DNA of 64,000 nt. Source: Tridacna crocea. Lineage: Eukaryota; Mollusca; Bivalvia; Cardiida; Cardiidae. Shown in pieces: positions 44,286-55,499 of the stretch; the first letter of the stretch is position 1, and each line of letters starts with the position of its first letter. Made by a program: the position numbers and the translations under genes. Where the stretch lies: positions 27,803,210 through 27,867,209 of the forward strand of contig OX031073.1 in the NCBI GenBank assembly GCA_943736015.1. The letters are read 5' to 3'. The notes below the pieces were generated by a model. The model did no database searches. It worked only from the letters and a program-made list of their open reading frames with translations, and had not been told where the DNA came from.

Positions 44286-44627
44286 TATATATACACACTC
44301 CCTACTTTACACCTGAGAAAGAAGCCTTTAGAAAATATTGTGGGAAAAGGAGAAAATGCTGGTCACCAGCATTTTCTCCTTTTCCCACAATGTTTTCTAC
44401 CCTTCACAAAACAATTTTCAAACTACCACAGAATCCCTGCTTTTGACAATCCTGAGAAAAAAGCATTTAGAAAAGGAGAAAATGCTGGTAACCAGCATTC
44501 TCTCCTTCTCCCACAATGTTTCCTACCCTTCACAAAACAAATTTCAAATTTTCATTCACTTTTATTTTGTCGTCTGCAAATGCTTTCGATTTGGACAAGC
44601 CTAAAATAGTGTCGTTTGGTAATGAGA
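44286..44627 (+). mobile_element. Two overlapping TTAA-MITE copies (family B)
   Basis: Hairpins at about 44333-44396 and 44473-44522. The second has lost part of its left arm. The end GTCGTTTGGTAATGAGATAA has a mutated TTAA. Confidence 0.65.
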
Positions 44628-44882
44628 TAAAGAGAGAATATCGAACCATATTTCACACTGCAAACACATATGCTTCTGTGAAGACCCATGCATTGTCTAT
44701 TGATGTAGAGATCCCCCATTGTTTTTCCACATTTATTCAACGAAACCTAAATCGATTAGACGCTTTTGTTTATGTTTTGTGAAACCCTGGACAAAAATAA
44801 TTGAGTAAGCGGTCGTACTGATATGAATGAAATAATGTTGAAAAAACGGCATAAAGTACCGTTCAGTCGATCGACTTAACCC

Positions 44883-45227
44883 CGTTGTCTGCGCATGTCA
44901 TATTCTTCGAAGATTCGACTGTTCTATGACGCATCACTAGCCCCGAAAGCGGGCTGACTAATATTACGCTCTATAAAGTAGCAATGTAGAAAATAGCTTT
45001 TATCAATACGTTTGAGGAGAAATGGGACCTGCTTTAGCTCCAGATTTCTCTAAACTGCTGATCATAGCTGAGTGAATTGCACGAGGTAGCGTTTTATTGA
45101 GTAAACGTTTATTTTAGTTTGAAATTCAAAGTAACGGTTGTCGCGTAGGTAAGTGGTTCGGCTCTGTACCCAGGATGCCCAAATTAGACAGATGAGTATT
45201 TATAGAATGCCATCTAGCGGAGATAAT
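44883..45227 (+). mobile_element. Family H MITE, Mutator-like
   Basis: Starts CGTTGTCTGCGCATG and ends GCGGAGATAATG. Flanked by a 9-bp repeat ACTTAACCC (44874-44882 and after 45227). Confidence 0.75.
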
Positions 45228-45267
45228 GACTTAACCCTGTACCTACCACCTTATAAACTTTTAAAAC

Positions 45268-45494
45268 CAGAGCTCCAGATAAGATGGAGTGGTGTTTATC
45301 TCAATCTACTACTTTTTCTGCAAAACCCTAAGTTGTGGGTACTCATTAGAATCGTCTTACCCTATGTTGTGAGTACTCATTAGAATCGTCTCGATGAGAC
45401 GATTCCAACGGGCACCCACAACATAGGGTTTAGTAGAGAATTATTAACATTTTCAATTTTGAAATCAAAATCACTCCCTCTGTCTCGAGCTCTG
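45268..45494. mobile_element. Family F MITE with internal duplication
   Basis: CAGAGCTCCAGATAAGATGG to CTCGAGCTCTG. The left central arm (GTACTCATTAGAATCGTCT) is present twice. Confidence 0.7.
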
Positions 45495-45539
45495 AGAGTT
45501 ATCTATATCAAAAGCATCTGAAGAGTAGAATTGAGATGT

Positions 45540-45837
45540 TACTCAAGTGATGTGATTTTTTTTTTTTTGGAAAAAGTAGAAAACATTGTAGGAAAGGGAA
45601 GAAAATGCTGGTTACCAGCATTTTCTTGCTTTTTCTATGGTATCTCTAATTGACCCTAAATAACAGCAAGGCTGAAGCTATTTCTTATGTATATATGAGA
45701 CCTTTTGATAGCATAGAAAACATTGTGGCAAAAGGTGAAATTGCTCGTCACGAGCAATTTCACCTTTTGCCACAATGTTTTCCAAAGGCTCCTACTAGCA
45801 ATGCGTAGAAATGAATATCTATGGAGTAAAGGGTTAA
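45540..45837 (+). mobile_element. Family D TTAA MITE fused to a family A/B hairpin
   Basis: A hairpin GAAAATGCTGGTTACCAGCA at 45600 leads into family D (TATGGTATCTCTAATTGACC ... TGGAGTAAAGGGTTAA). The family D hairpin is intact. Confidence 0.7.
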
Positions 45838-45983
45838 ACGTTTCAAGCATAATCGCACAAGGCACATTGTTTCTATCAATACATTAACCATTCAAGTTGA
45901 CTACAAATCGATTTCGTGGCTAAAAAGTGACATCTGAACTGACACCTCGAAATTTTAAAATGTCATACAATGCGTAACTAGAT

Positions 45984-46176
45984 CAGAGCTCCAGATAGGG
46001 GCAGTGATTTTGATTTCAAAATTGAAAGTATTAATTATTCTCCACTGAAACCTTATGTTGTGGCTACTCTTTAGAATCGTCTAATCGAGACGATTCTAAT
46101 GAGTACCCACATCATAGGGTTTCGAACAGAAGTAACTGATTTTGAATACCATCACTCCCACTTGTCTGGACCTCTG
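45984..46176. mobile_element. Family F MITE
   Basis: CAGAGCTCCAGATAGGGG to TTGTCTGGACCTCTG, with the usual central palindrome. Confidence 0.7.
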
Positions 46177-46325
46177 AGTACACAGATTTAGACATAATTT
46201 TATTTTCTTGCTTGGATTGAAAGTATTTGCAGACAGCTAATTATGAGTTTTACGCCGGTCCTTTATAAAAAGAAAAAAATGAAATAAGAATCCCTTTTTA
46301 ACACCAAACATTAACTTTCAACAGC

Positions 46326-46549
46326 TTAACCCTTTCCCTTTGTTTTTTACGGGTCAAGAATAGAGGCCTTTTGAAAACATGGTGGGAAAAAGAAAAAATG
46401 CTGGTAACCAGCATTTTTCCTTTTCCCATAATGTTTTCTACCCTAATGGAAACAAATTTCAATTTTTGATTTATGTTTAGTTTGTCGTCTGCAAGTGCTT
46501 TCAATATGGACCTGTCTAAAATACATGTTGTCGTTTGGGAAAGGGTTAA
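46326..46549 (+). mobile_element. TTAA MITE, family A (224 bp)
   Basis: TTAACCCTTTCCCTTTG to CGTTTGGGAAAGGGTTAA, hairpin intact. Confidence 0.82.
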
Positions 46550-46734
46550 AAGATCACATGAAAATGTACTTTCTGTATCAGACGAACCACGCGAATTATT
46601 TTTCGATTTCAAATTTCTTTTCGTGGGATATTCATGATTTCAAAGAGGAAAATGTGGGTCGTTTTCAAAGATTTTATTTACAACACTAAAAAGATATTTA
46701 AGAGTCACGATATCTGAACAGCTCACCCATCTTC

Positions 46735-46870
46735 TAAAGGTTTCGACAACGCACAGGTTAATCTGGGTCGAAATTTTTTTCAATTGGTCATTTCTTTAGC
46801 ATTACAAAGTACCTGTCTACATTATGATACAATCGGTTGCTAAATTAAATCCAGAATCGTATGACGGCTT
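46735..46870 (+). mobile_element. Family E remnant
   Basis: GCACAGGTTAATCTGGGTCG and the TTCAATTGGTCATTTCTTTA arm. Half an element only. Confidence 0.4.
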
Positions 46871-46892
46871 AGTTGGTATTTTGTATAAGATA

Positions 46893-47155
46893 TTAACTTT
46901 TCAACAAAATTTTAGGCTTGCCCAAATTGAAAGCATTTGCAGAAAGCAAAATAAACATGACTAAAAAATTTAAACTTGACTTTAGAAGAGTTGAAAACAT
47001 TGTGGGATAAGGAGAAAAATGCTGGTTAGAAGAGTAGAAAACATTGTGGGAAAAGGAGAAAAATGCTGGTAACCAGCATTTTCTCCTTTTCCCACAATAT
47101 TTTCAGAAGGTTTCTTCCTCTTTGTCGTAAAAACCAGGAATGGTTTGGTTTTCCC
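46893..47155 (+). mobile_element. TTAA MITE with duplicated hairpin arm
   Basis: TTAACTTTTCAACAAAATTT at the left. The arm GAAAACATTGTGGGA..AAGGAG occurs twice (46992 and 47037) before a single right arm. The right TTAA is lost. Confidence 0.65.
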
Positions 47156-47535
47156 AGAGCACAACATAGATCTTTCTTTTTTTAACGGAAATAAGTTGAA
47201 TTTATCTATACGGCTAAAAGTAATTTGCATCTCTGCTAAAACCACTCACCCTATTAATTTCCAGTTCTTCCTCCCACACTGAACACACAGCGCCATTCTT
47301 TTTTTTTTTCATACAGGCAGGCGAATTTTCTACAGTGTGTAAACACGCGGTGTGTATGTATGCCGCAAATTGTCTTGAAGTAGAGCAGGGGATGCTGGCT
47401 ATTGAGTTTGCAATTTTCTCCGCTAGATGTTACTGCGCGCAGTACGTAATCGATAGTAAACAAAGAGCGCGGACCTGGTCGAGAACACTTTGCAGCTTAC
47501 TTCCTAGAGCCTAATGCTCTTACTGTCATTTTACC

Positions 47536-47956
47536 CTGAACTCATTACCACATAAGTAAATAATTTACCTGTCCGAATTGAAAGCATTTGCAGACAGTAA
47601 TTTAACTCTCCCACGCGATCCCGACTTTTAACGTTTGAAAACACTGTGGGAAAAGGAGAAAATGCTGGTAACCAGCATTTTCTCCTTTTCCCACAATGTT
47701 TTCCACTCTTCCCAAACCAATTTTCTATTTTTCAGTCAAATTTATTTTGTCGTCTGCAAATGCTTTCAGTTTGGACTCGTCTATAAAATTGTCGTTCGGT
47801 AAAGAGTTAAACATAGGTCAAATGATGGAATTTGTTTTTGACAGAATAGAAAACATTGTAGGAAAAGGATAAAATGCTGGTCACTGAAAATGCTGTTTTG
47901 AAAAGGCTTCTTCCTCAGGGTCGTTAAAAGTCATCATAGCGTGGTAAAGGGCTAAC
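47536..47956 (+). mobile_element. TTAA MITE inserted into another TTAA MITE (family B)
   Basis: The inner copy 47602-47810 is bounded by TTAA (TTAACTCTCCCACGC ... CGGTAAAGAGTTAA). The outer left half ends GCATTTGCAGACAGTAAT, and the outer right half resumes at AATTTGTTTTTGACAG with its own hairpin remnant. Confidence 0.72.
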
Positions 47957-47999
47957 TTAATAATCCAATATTTAAACCTTGCTCAGCTAACCGCTACTC

Positions 48000-48190
48000 A
48001 TTAACCATTTGCGGACAATGTAGATCAAGATGATGCTGTACTGAACATGAAATACAATTTTGAATCTTCATTGTCTGATTAAAACATACTTCAAAAATGA
48101 TTTTGAAATACCAAGAATTGGTCATTTTACTGTTTGCTAAAAAGAATTCATTTTACTTATTTACCGGTTATTTACCGGATTAAGGGTTTA
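48000..48190 (+). mobile_element. Family C, decayed
   Basis: TTAACCATTTGCGGACAATG and ACCGGATTAAGGGTTTA keep the ends. The central palindrome is worn. Confidence 0.5.
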
Positions 48191-48474
48191 TGACCCTCGA
48201 ATAGATTTTTTTTTTGAAAACATTGAAGGAAAAGGAGATAATGCTTTTAACCAATTCATGCTAATATTCTGTCTGTCAGTCTGTCTGTTTGTCTGTCTCT
48301 CACTTTCATTCTTCATCTCTCTCTTCGGATGTCATATGTCCAAACTTTTTGATATTTCTAAATGATATTTTAAAAAAAAAATCTACACGTTAAAGCTATA
48401 TTTTACCTCGTGATTTAGTAAGTTGCTTTACACATACTTTTTACGGGTCAATAATTATGTGTTGGCCTGTGTGC

Positions 48475-48760
48475 TAAAACACCTTTTGTCGCAAAGCATG
48501 GCTCATATGCATGTTACTCATACTCTGTGAAAACGGGCTTAATGCATTTGCGAAAAGTTTCGGCCATGTCAGCCTGCGCAGTCCGCGCAGGCTGACATGG
48601 GCCGAAACCTTTCGCTTTCTTTGAAGTTTCTGCATGTAAAAGGATTATTCTACCCCTTGATTGAGTCTGTTATTTGATAAAATGGATTTTTATTAGATAT
48701 AATCTATAGCTATTTGATGATTTGCTTGGTATCATGCATCAGGGAGATGCATTGAGCCTC
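48475..48760 (+). mobile_element. Family E element, near complete
   Basis: Core GGCCATGTCAGCCTGCGC-AGTCC-GCGCAGGCTGACATGGGCC (48562-48604). Outer arms TGCGAAAAGTTTC / GAAACCTTTCGC. Confidence 0.72.
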
Positions 48761-48829
48761 TTTTTTCGCAAAGCATGGTTCATTTTGGACTCTTCCAAAC
48801 TGAAAGAGTTTGCAGACCGTGAATAATTT

Positions 48830-48990
48830 TTGATTTTGAGAAAATGGTAGAAAGTTCTCAAAAAGGGTAGAAAACACTGTGGGAAAAAGAGAAATTGCTC
48901 GTTACGAGCAATTTCTCCTTTTCCCACATTGTTTTGAAAGATTTTTACTGCAGACACTTAAAAACCAGGGCTTGTTTGGGAAAGGGTAAA
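48830..48990 (+). mobile_element. TTAA MITE, family D-like, decayed ends
   Basis: Hairpin GAGAAATTGCTCGTTACGAG-CAATTTCTC. The right end GTTTGGGAAAGGGTAAAG is of family A type, so the copy links the D and A families. Confidence 0.65.
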
Positions 48991-49004
48991 GGTAAGACCT
49001 GTGT

Positions 49005-49605
49005 AATGGAAAACAGCTATTTCCACTAAAATTGGGTATAATTAAAAATGAGTATTATTGAACTTCTTTCACTTTTTCATGTTTTTTTTTTTTCATTTTT
49101 TCCTTCTTTGAATTATCATTTATAAATCTAAAACTACTACATTGTCTGCGCATGTCATATTCTTCGAAGATTTGACTGTCCTATATGACGCATCACTGGC
49201 CCCAAAGGCGGGCAGACTGTAATAATACGATCTATAAAGTAGTAATGTAGAAAATAGCTTTCATCAATACGTTTGAGGAGAAATGAGACCTGATTTAGCT
49301 CCAGATTTCTCTAAACTGCTGATCATAGCTGAGTGAATTGCACGAGGTAACGTTTTATGGAGTAAACGTTTATTTTAGTTTGAAATTCAAAGTAACGGTT
49401 GTCGCGTAGGAAAGTGGTTCGGTGCTGCACCCAGGATGCCCAAATTATATAGATGGGAATTTATAGAATGCCGTCTAGTGGGAGATAATGAAAACTACTA
49501 TATTCTCAATTCAAAAAGAGATAATGATTACCTCCTTTTTCAGAAAACTAACAAAAGTATCAAAAAAATAATTTTGAAATAGACATAAACAGCATTTCTG
49601 ATCCG
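49005..49605 (+). mobile_element. Family S repeat split by family H
   Basis: GGAAAACAGCTATTTCCAC at the left and GATTACCTCCTTTTTCAG at the right. The H element lies at 49140-49490. Confidence 0.65.
49140..49490 (+). mobile_element. Family H MITE, reference copy (351 bp, 10-bp TSD)
   Basis: Flanked by perfect AAAACTACTA (49130-49139, 49491-49500). Ends CATTGTCTGC and GGGAGATAATG form short imperfect inverted termini. TSD length of 9-10 bp fits Mutator-like elements. Confidence 0.8.
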
Positions 49606-49904
49606 TTAGAAATATGCAAAAATATTATTGCTGCATAAATCCTAATTTCTCCTTATTAATAAACGTATCAGAATTTTCACCGGAAGTGCATTACACAGGT
49701 CTTACCTTAAACAACAAATACACAAACCGTTCTTCCTCATTATGGCGTCTGCTTAACATCGGCGTATCTCATTCCAACGTAAATCGTCTGCAAACATTGC
49801 AAAAGGGAGCTGAATGCATCTTCGTAACGCGTAATACAAAGACATTCATCATATACAACCATGTATTCCTAAAATAAATTTAGTCTGACAAAAAAAAAAT
49901 GAAT

Positions 49905-50055
49905 GATGAGGTAGAATAGTCTTATGATATGCAGAAACGTCATTAATAGTAAAAAAAAATTACCCAGATCAGCCTTAGCGGACTGCACTTGCTGCCCTGG
50001 GTCAATATTTATCGCAGATGCATTAGTCCCCTTCGTTACAGAACATGGCACGGAT
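49905..50055 (+). mobile_element. Family E remnant
   Basis: AGATCAGCCTTAGCGGACTG and GCCCTGGGTCAATATTTATC, with GTTACAGAACATGGCAC. Confidence 0.5.
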
Positions 50056-50164
50056 ATATATAAACGGATATATATGAATTCGATCCAAATTGAAATTTAC
50101 ATTAAGTGCTTTTTGGTTCCGCGGCGTGTTTTAACACTTAACCTCACAACCCTGTGTTCTAACG

Positions 50165-50300
50165 GCTTAGAGGATATGAAAAATATTAAAAAAAGAAAAT
50201 CACTATGGAAAAAAAGATGAAAATACTAGTTAAAAGCATTTTTTCTTCATTTCCCTCACTGTTTTCTGACACATCAAAGGCAGAATCCATTATTGAGCCT
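50165..50300 (+). mobile_element. Decayed TTAA-MITE hairpin
   Basis: ACTATGGAAAAAAAGATGAA pairs weakly with TTTTTCTTCATTTCCCTCA. Confidence 0.4.
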
Positions 50301-50392
50301 CGCCTAATTTGTCTTCAAATACTATCAAAATAGAAGGGTGTAAAATTTAGTCGTTTAGTCCAGTTCAGTGAACCGATTAATCTTTCCATCTT

Positions 50393-50604
50393 TTAACCCT
50401 TTGGCTGCTTATCGCATCTCGCTGACCTTTTGCGGACAACGCAGATCAAGATCAGACTGCACAGAACGTGCAGTCTGATCTTTGATCTACGCTGTCCGAT
50501 GTGGAGATATTTTTCCCAGAATCATACCATTGAAATATCAATGTTTGGGTTTTTACTATCGAATTGAAAATTTCATTTTAGTTCTTTAGCAGGATAAGGG
50601 TTTA
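50393..50604 (+). mobile_element. TTAA MITE, family C (212 bp), reference copy
   Basis: TTAACCCTTTGGCTGCTTAT to AGCAGGATAAGGGTTTA. Palindrome TAGATCAAAGATCAGACTGC and complement around ACAGAACGTG. One base change in the right TTAA. Confidence 0.82.
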
Positions 50605-50689
50605 CATCTTGTCACAAATGGTTTGGTTTTTTTTCAAAGATGAGAATATAAAGTAAGCCGTGTTCTGAGAAAAGGGGGCTTAACCCCTT

Positions 50690-50908
50690 CCCAAACAACA
50701 AAATTTTAGACCAGTCCGAATTGAAAGCACTTACGGACAACATAATAAACCCAAGTCAAATATGAAAATTTGTTTCCAGTAGGGCAGAAAACATTGTGGG
50801 AAAAGGAGAAAATGCTGGTTTACAGCATTTTCTCCTTTGCCCACAATGTTTTCAAAAGGCTTCTTTTTCAGGGCCGCAAAAACCAGGGATTGTTTGGTAA
50901 AGGATTAA
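50690..50908 (+). mobile_element. TTAA MITE, family A/B intermediate (219 bp)
   Basis: TTAACCCCTTCCCAAACAAC to GTTTGGTAAAGGATTAA, hairpin nearly intact. Confidence 0.8.
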
Positions 50909-51645
50909 TCTTACTACATCTGCAAAAAGTACCTACCCGTATCAACCGACACATTTCATTGCTTATGTACTATGGTGGCTACTTTTCCCACACTGGGGTA
51001 AGTCAGTATGACCGTACAGTGGAATACTTTATGGTGGATGAAAAAAAAAAAAAGTCTGAAAACAACAGACAACATTTATCAACAACATAAATCCCATCTC
51101 TATAGTCTTACGGTGAAAGTATAACTAGGTCTACCCACAATACATAAAAGAAAACATCAGGGGAAAAGTCATCCCTGTTAAATTTTACGGAGACCGCTGA
51201 CGCTTGTCTTCTACTCAATTACCAATATATTTTACCTTTTCCCCTGCTCTCGGCAGAGCATCTTCGTTATGTAGCCAAATTCTCTCAGGATTTACGTTGT
51301 CCGGAAATGTCTTTAAGTCGCGCTTAGCAGTTTAAGGGCTGGTGTCATCGTGAGTGCAACAGAAAGGCAAGGGCGGCAACACTACAAAAACAATCGTAGA
51401 AATACAACACATATCACGAATTACCTCCCTTGTTACTACAAAGTTGTCCGATGTGGAAATAAAATGAAAAGATCTATATCACGAAATCCCGGAGAGAGCA
51501 CCTTTCCCTTTTGTCTGTCTCATTTATTGCATTTTCAACATTGATTAAACGCGAGCAAGCATGTCTTTTGCAATCTAGCATCACTAAATATGTTCTTGTG
51601 CATAAAACCTTACTTTATGATGCCTCTGTAACCCAAACATAGTAT
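50909..51645. other. Intergenic sequence, nothing recognised
   Basis: Short ORFs only; no match to other parts of the window. Confidence 0.4.
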
Positions 51646-52600
51646 GGAGCTAAATCAGTATCTTTCACTAGATGTCATTCTAAAAATACTCATCTATCCA
51701 TTTGTACATTCTGGGTTAAGAACTGGACTACATTTCTACTGACAACCGCTACTTTGATTTTCAAACTAAAATAAACTTAGATAATGCACATGTACAGCGC
51801 TGTATGTCTAGAGTAACATTCTACGTCATAGCAGAGGTGTCGGAATTTTGTGCGCAAAGTGCAGATTAATTACTTTAAAAAGATATATGTATCTAAAATG
51901 TACTTAGAATACCTACATCATCTGGTGACGGTAAATATATTTGTCCTATTCGTGAAACCAAAATGCCATGAAACAATGTTGTAGCTCTAAACACTTCAAC
52001 ACAATTATTCTTAACGGCATTGTATATGACATCTATTTTTAAATCGCACCTGTCACCGGCTTCGAAAATTGTGCGGAGGTAATTGCAAAATCAACGAAAC
52101 TAATGAACAAAATATTAATGTATACTAACGAAGAAAGTTGTCAGGTACCATATGCACTGCTTTGTTTGGACAGATCTTAAATAACAAAAATGTACGTTCT
52201 GAGAAACTTGCCTTTTTAAAACGAAAATTGCCGATTTAAAATGTCTCCGATGACGTATGGTATGACGTAGGTTGTTACCCCTGTATGTACTCGGTGTATC
52301 GTATTGATCTATTTTTAGATACTGTATACGAAGATTTTCAGTACTTAGTTCTAATCAAATCGATCGGATTTTTTTCCGAATAATTTTTGCCAGTAATAAT
52401 TGTTATACTTTAGAGAAATCTGGAGCTAGAACAGGCCTGATTTCTCCTCAAACGAATTGATAATAGCCATTTTTTCAGTTGTTTTTTAATTAGCGTGTAT
52501 TACTACATCCGCCAAATATGATTTAGTGGGAGGGAAATGATGCGTCATAGCAGACAGGTCGAATCTTCGAAGAATATGATACGCGCAGACAAAAGGAGCT
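51646..52600 (-). mobile_element. Family H long variant split by family I
   Basis: Reversed copy of the 20660-21190 element: ACTCATCTATCCATTTGTAC at the left, GTCGAATCTTCGAAGAATAT at the right. Family I lies at 51810-52277 within it. Confidence 0.65.
51810..52277 (+). mobile_element. Family I repeat nested in family H
   Basis: AGTAACATTCTACGTCATAG at the left and TATGACGTAGGTTGTTACCC at the right form inverted ends of about 20 bp. The flanks share CTGTATGT, so the TSD is about 8-9 bp. Confidence 0.75.
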
Positions 52601-52844
52601 AGATGTTTTCAAAAGTGTTTACCCTCAGGATCAGTGGAGCTCTAGACTAATTGGTTAAGAGTTGAAGACACATCTCGTACACCTATTCTCAGACATGTTT
52701 TGGCCAATTTTCATCCCATCTCATCCTTATTTTTTAAACTATACCGGTCTCCTCTCACCTAACTGTACTACGAATTTATTATACTACAAAGTTTTACCCT
52801 TTAGAAGCGCGTTATGCGAAATTTTCATGTATTTTGATTCCACG

Positions 52845-53130
52845 AATCGAGTATGCTGACGAGATAGAAATTCCCTTTTGAGTGCCCCAATTCAATGATA
52901 ACTGACGTCACTGGAAACTGACGTCATTAAATCTTGCAGTTTGATGCATAAACATGCAGTCTGGTGATCGATCGACGCCGCCATTTTGGATTTTGTGTTG
53001 CAATTGTAGTGATGTTTACGGGCACTCAAAAGGGGAACTGGCTTTACGTGGTTTTTTGCCAGGGTACATGATATATGTTCGCGGCATGTCTACCAATCAG
53101 ATCACGAGAAATTTCTTTGCAGTATAATAA
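52845..53130 (-). mobile_element. Family O repeat
   Basis: Complement of 16630-16985: GTGCCCCAATTCAATGATAA, GCCGCCATTTTGGATTTTG and ACGAGAAATTTCTTTGCAGT. Two GACGTCA motifs. Confidence 0.65.
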
Positions 53131-53585
53131 TAGTTTCTGCCCTCTAATTAGTTAGCTGAAGAGACGGAAATATGACGTACTTTACGAGCATTCACCCTGT
53201 ATTTCTTACACTATACGTAATACTATAATGCATTGATTATGTGAAGGGAGATACACCACGGGAAATTAAAAAAAGGTGTTAGAGGTGAAAATAAAATAGA
53301 AGATCCTCTGTTTGATTACTGGCTAGGTTTGAAACTGATTATTCTATACTATATGTAACTAGTTCAAAAACCTACTATAATGAAGAATCTGCGTTGATTT
53401 TCCATATCTACAATCTGTATTTTAAACAGATCTGTGAGCCCTCTAAAAGCTTACACGAAAAGAAATATTTCCCTGTTCAATAGACGGAGCGCTGGGAACC
53501 TCTCTGATTCGATTAAGATAGAGCTAATCTATCATTATTGGCTGTGGTTTGATTATTCTTAACTCCTTACCACAGACGACACCAG
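53131..53585. other. Intergenic sequence, nothing recognised
   Basis: AT-rich; no exon-like ORF or in-window repeat. Confidence 0.4.
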
Positions 53586-53589
53586 GGTC

Positions 53590-53965
53590 CATGTTCACCA
53601 ACTATTATTAAGAGCATTCTTTGTCTTGTTCTTCAAGATTTTCTTTTATACATATTGGAAAAAAAATCGTCAAATGGAGAAAATAGACTGTTTTATACTC
53701 TTAGCTAGCAGGATAAGACAAAATAATATGACTGAAGAAAATAATAATTGATTGTTTTAAGGATAGAAGAGGATGGCCACGACCTCCTCTACCCAATATA
53801 TGTGGCTAATAAAGTTATAAAAAAAAAGATTTTCTTATTGTGAAAGTAACAGAACTTCTGATTGGCTAAACCAAATGGTTTAGCCAATCAGAAGTTATGT
53901 TACTTTCATATTGACAAAATTCTGAAGAATAAGACTAAGAATGTTCTTAAGAATGGTTGGTGAAT
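53590..53965. mobile_element. Family Q palindromic MITE split by a retroposon
   Basis: Outer arms GTTCACCAACTATTATTAAG and CTTAAGAATGGTTGGTGAAT. Centre CTTCTGATTGGCTAAACCAA with complement GGTTTAGCCAATCAGAAG. The insertion is at 53646-53825. Confidence 0.75.
53646..53825 (+). mobile_element. 180-bp poly(A) retroposon nested in family Q
   Basis: Flanked by AAGATTTTCTT (53635-53645, 53826-53836). Ends GGCTAATAAAGTTATAAAAA with an AATAAA signal just before the A run, so it derives from a polyadenylated RNA. Source not recognised. Confidence 0.75.
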
Positions 53966-53974
53966 ATGGACTCT

Positions 53975-54200
53975 AACACTTGGATCAATCGCACAATGAC
54001 AGATTGTCATCTTCACGATAATTCCATACTTTTGAATGGAAAAGTTAAGTTTAAATGCTCATAGACCTTCTTTGTTTACTTTTTGCCTTTGTTATTTCTT
54101 TAATACTTCCTAAGGTGGGTAGAGAATTGAAAAAAGAAATGCCATACTGACGGATCTGCTTTTTTCGTGTAGTGTTCAATATTCGTCGCCGTAAAATTCT
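53975..54200 (+). mobile_element. Family R fragment
   Basis: GACAGATTGTCATCTTCACG and CCATACTTTTGAATGG. Confidence 0.5.
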
Positions 54201-54474
54201 CTTTCAACCCTATCCGTGCCACAGGCAAAACAATAACTTTGGGATCAGTTTTGGCTAACATCAGATTGTACAGAATGTGCAGTCTGAGCTTTTTGCTTAT
54301 TTGGTCAAGCCAAAAAGATTACATCTACACTGAAATTCTTAAGACTTTTTTTCTTATCAGCTATCTGAATATGTCCTTATGATTGCAGCTGATCGATATC
54401 AGTCTAGGTCACCCAATTCACCAATCATTCTAAAAGGCCCAATAGCTGCAAGAAATACAATGCAGGTGTTAAAA

Positions 54475-55000
54475 TGCACTTAAATTAAGATCATGCCATT
54501 TGAAAATATCGAAAAATTTGTGAAGATGATAATCTGTTATTCTGTGTTCGGTCCAAGTATTAGTCACTAGCAAAAAAAAAAAAGAATCTTGAAATCTGGG
54601 CCAATATTCACCAACCATTCTTGAGAATATTCTTAGTCTTATTCTCTAAGGTTTTCTGCATTTGTACTGTATGTAACAACTTCTGATTGGCTAAACCATT
54701 CGGTTAGCCAATCTAAAGTTGTGTTACTTACAAATGTAGAAAATTCTGGAGAATAAGACGAACATTCTTAAGAATGGTTGGTAATTACGGGCCCTGGAAA
54801 ACAGTAAACAAAAAATAGAGTGACCTTGCAGGTTTTAATTTCGTTTTGAAATTGATTTCTCTGCTAACGACTAACGCTCGAACCGACCGCACAGTAACAG
54901 ACTGTCATTTTCATATTAAGCATTTCCATTTTTAAAATGATATGATTTAAATTCAAACGCAATTTAACCACGTTCTTAACGTTTTGCAGGTATTGTCACC
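54475..55000 (+). mobile_element. Family R repeat split by family Q
   Basis: Left part to about 54597 (GTGAAGATGATAATCTGTTA), right part from 54796 (CAGTAAACAAAAAATAGAGT, AACCGACCGCACAGTAACAG). Confidence 0.6.
54598..54795. mobile_element. Family Q palindromic MITE
   Basis: CCAATATTCACCAACCATTC at the left, AATGGTTGGTAATTACGGG at the right. Centre ACTTCTGATTGGCTAAACCA-TTCGGTTAGCCAATC. Confidence 0.75.
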
Positions 55001-55159
55001 ATAAGAACATTTTCGGTCTTGTTACAGATTTTGAAAATAGATCAAACATAACTTCTGTTAGCTAAAACATTTGTGTTACTTTACCCTAGCATATAAGGTC
55101 GGTGATGCGTCACAGCAGACAGGTCGAATCTTCGAAGAATATGACATGCACAGAAAGCG

Positions 55160-55490
55160 CTTATTTGTCAGTTGGTCATGTGACCGTAGAAGACTTATGC
55201 CATTCGTCAGTTGTTCATGTAGAAGACCGAAGAAGACCTTTCGAGTTATTTGTGTGTTAGTCATGTGACAGTGGAAGACTTCTATGTCATCCGTCATTTG
55301 GTCATGCGATCGTAGAAAAGCTTTTGTGTTATTGGTGTGTTAGTCATGTGACAGTAGAATCCTTTTTAACTTAATCGTCAGTTGGTCGTGTCACTATGCA
55401 TTGTTTTTTTTAATTTTTTCGTGAATTGGTCATGTCAAAGTTTAAGACTTTTTATGTCATCCATCAATTGGTCACGAGACTGTAAGAAAG
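55160..55490 (+). repeat. Degenerate minisatellite, about 40-bp unit
   Basis: Variants of GTCAGTTGGTCATGTGACCG followed by TAGAAGACTTTTATGTCATC, about seven irregular units. Confidence 0.65.
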
Positions 55491-55499
55491 GCCAATATG

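Noticed and set aside
44232..44609. 125-codon ORF and many similar ORFs containing GKGENAGNQHFLLFPQCF
   Set aside because: These are translations of the TTAA-MITE hairpin. The same peptide appears wherever the palindrome is in frame, on both strands.
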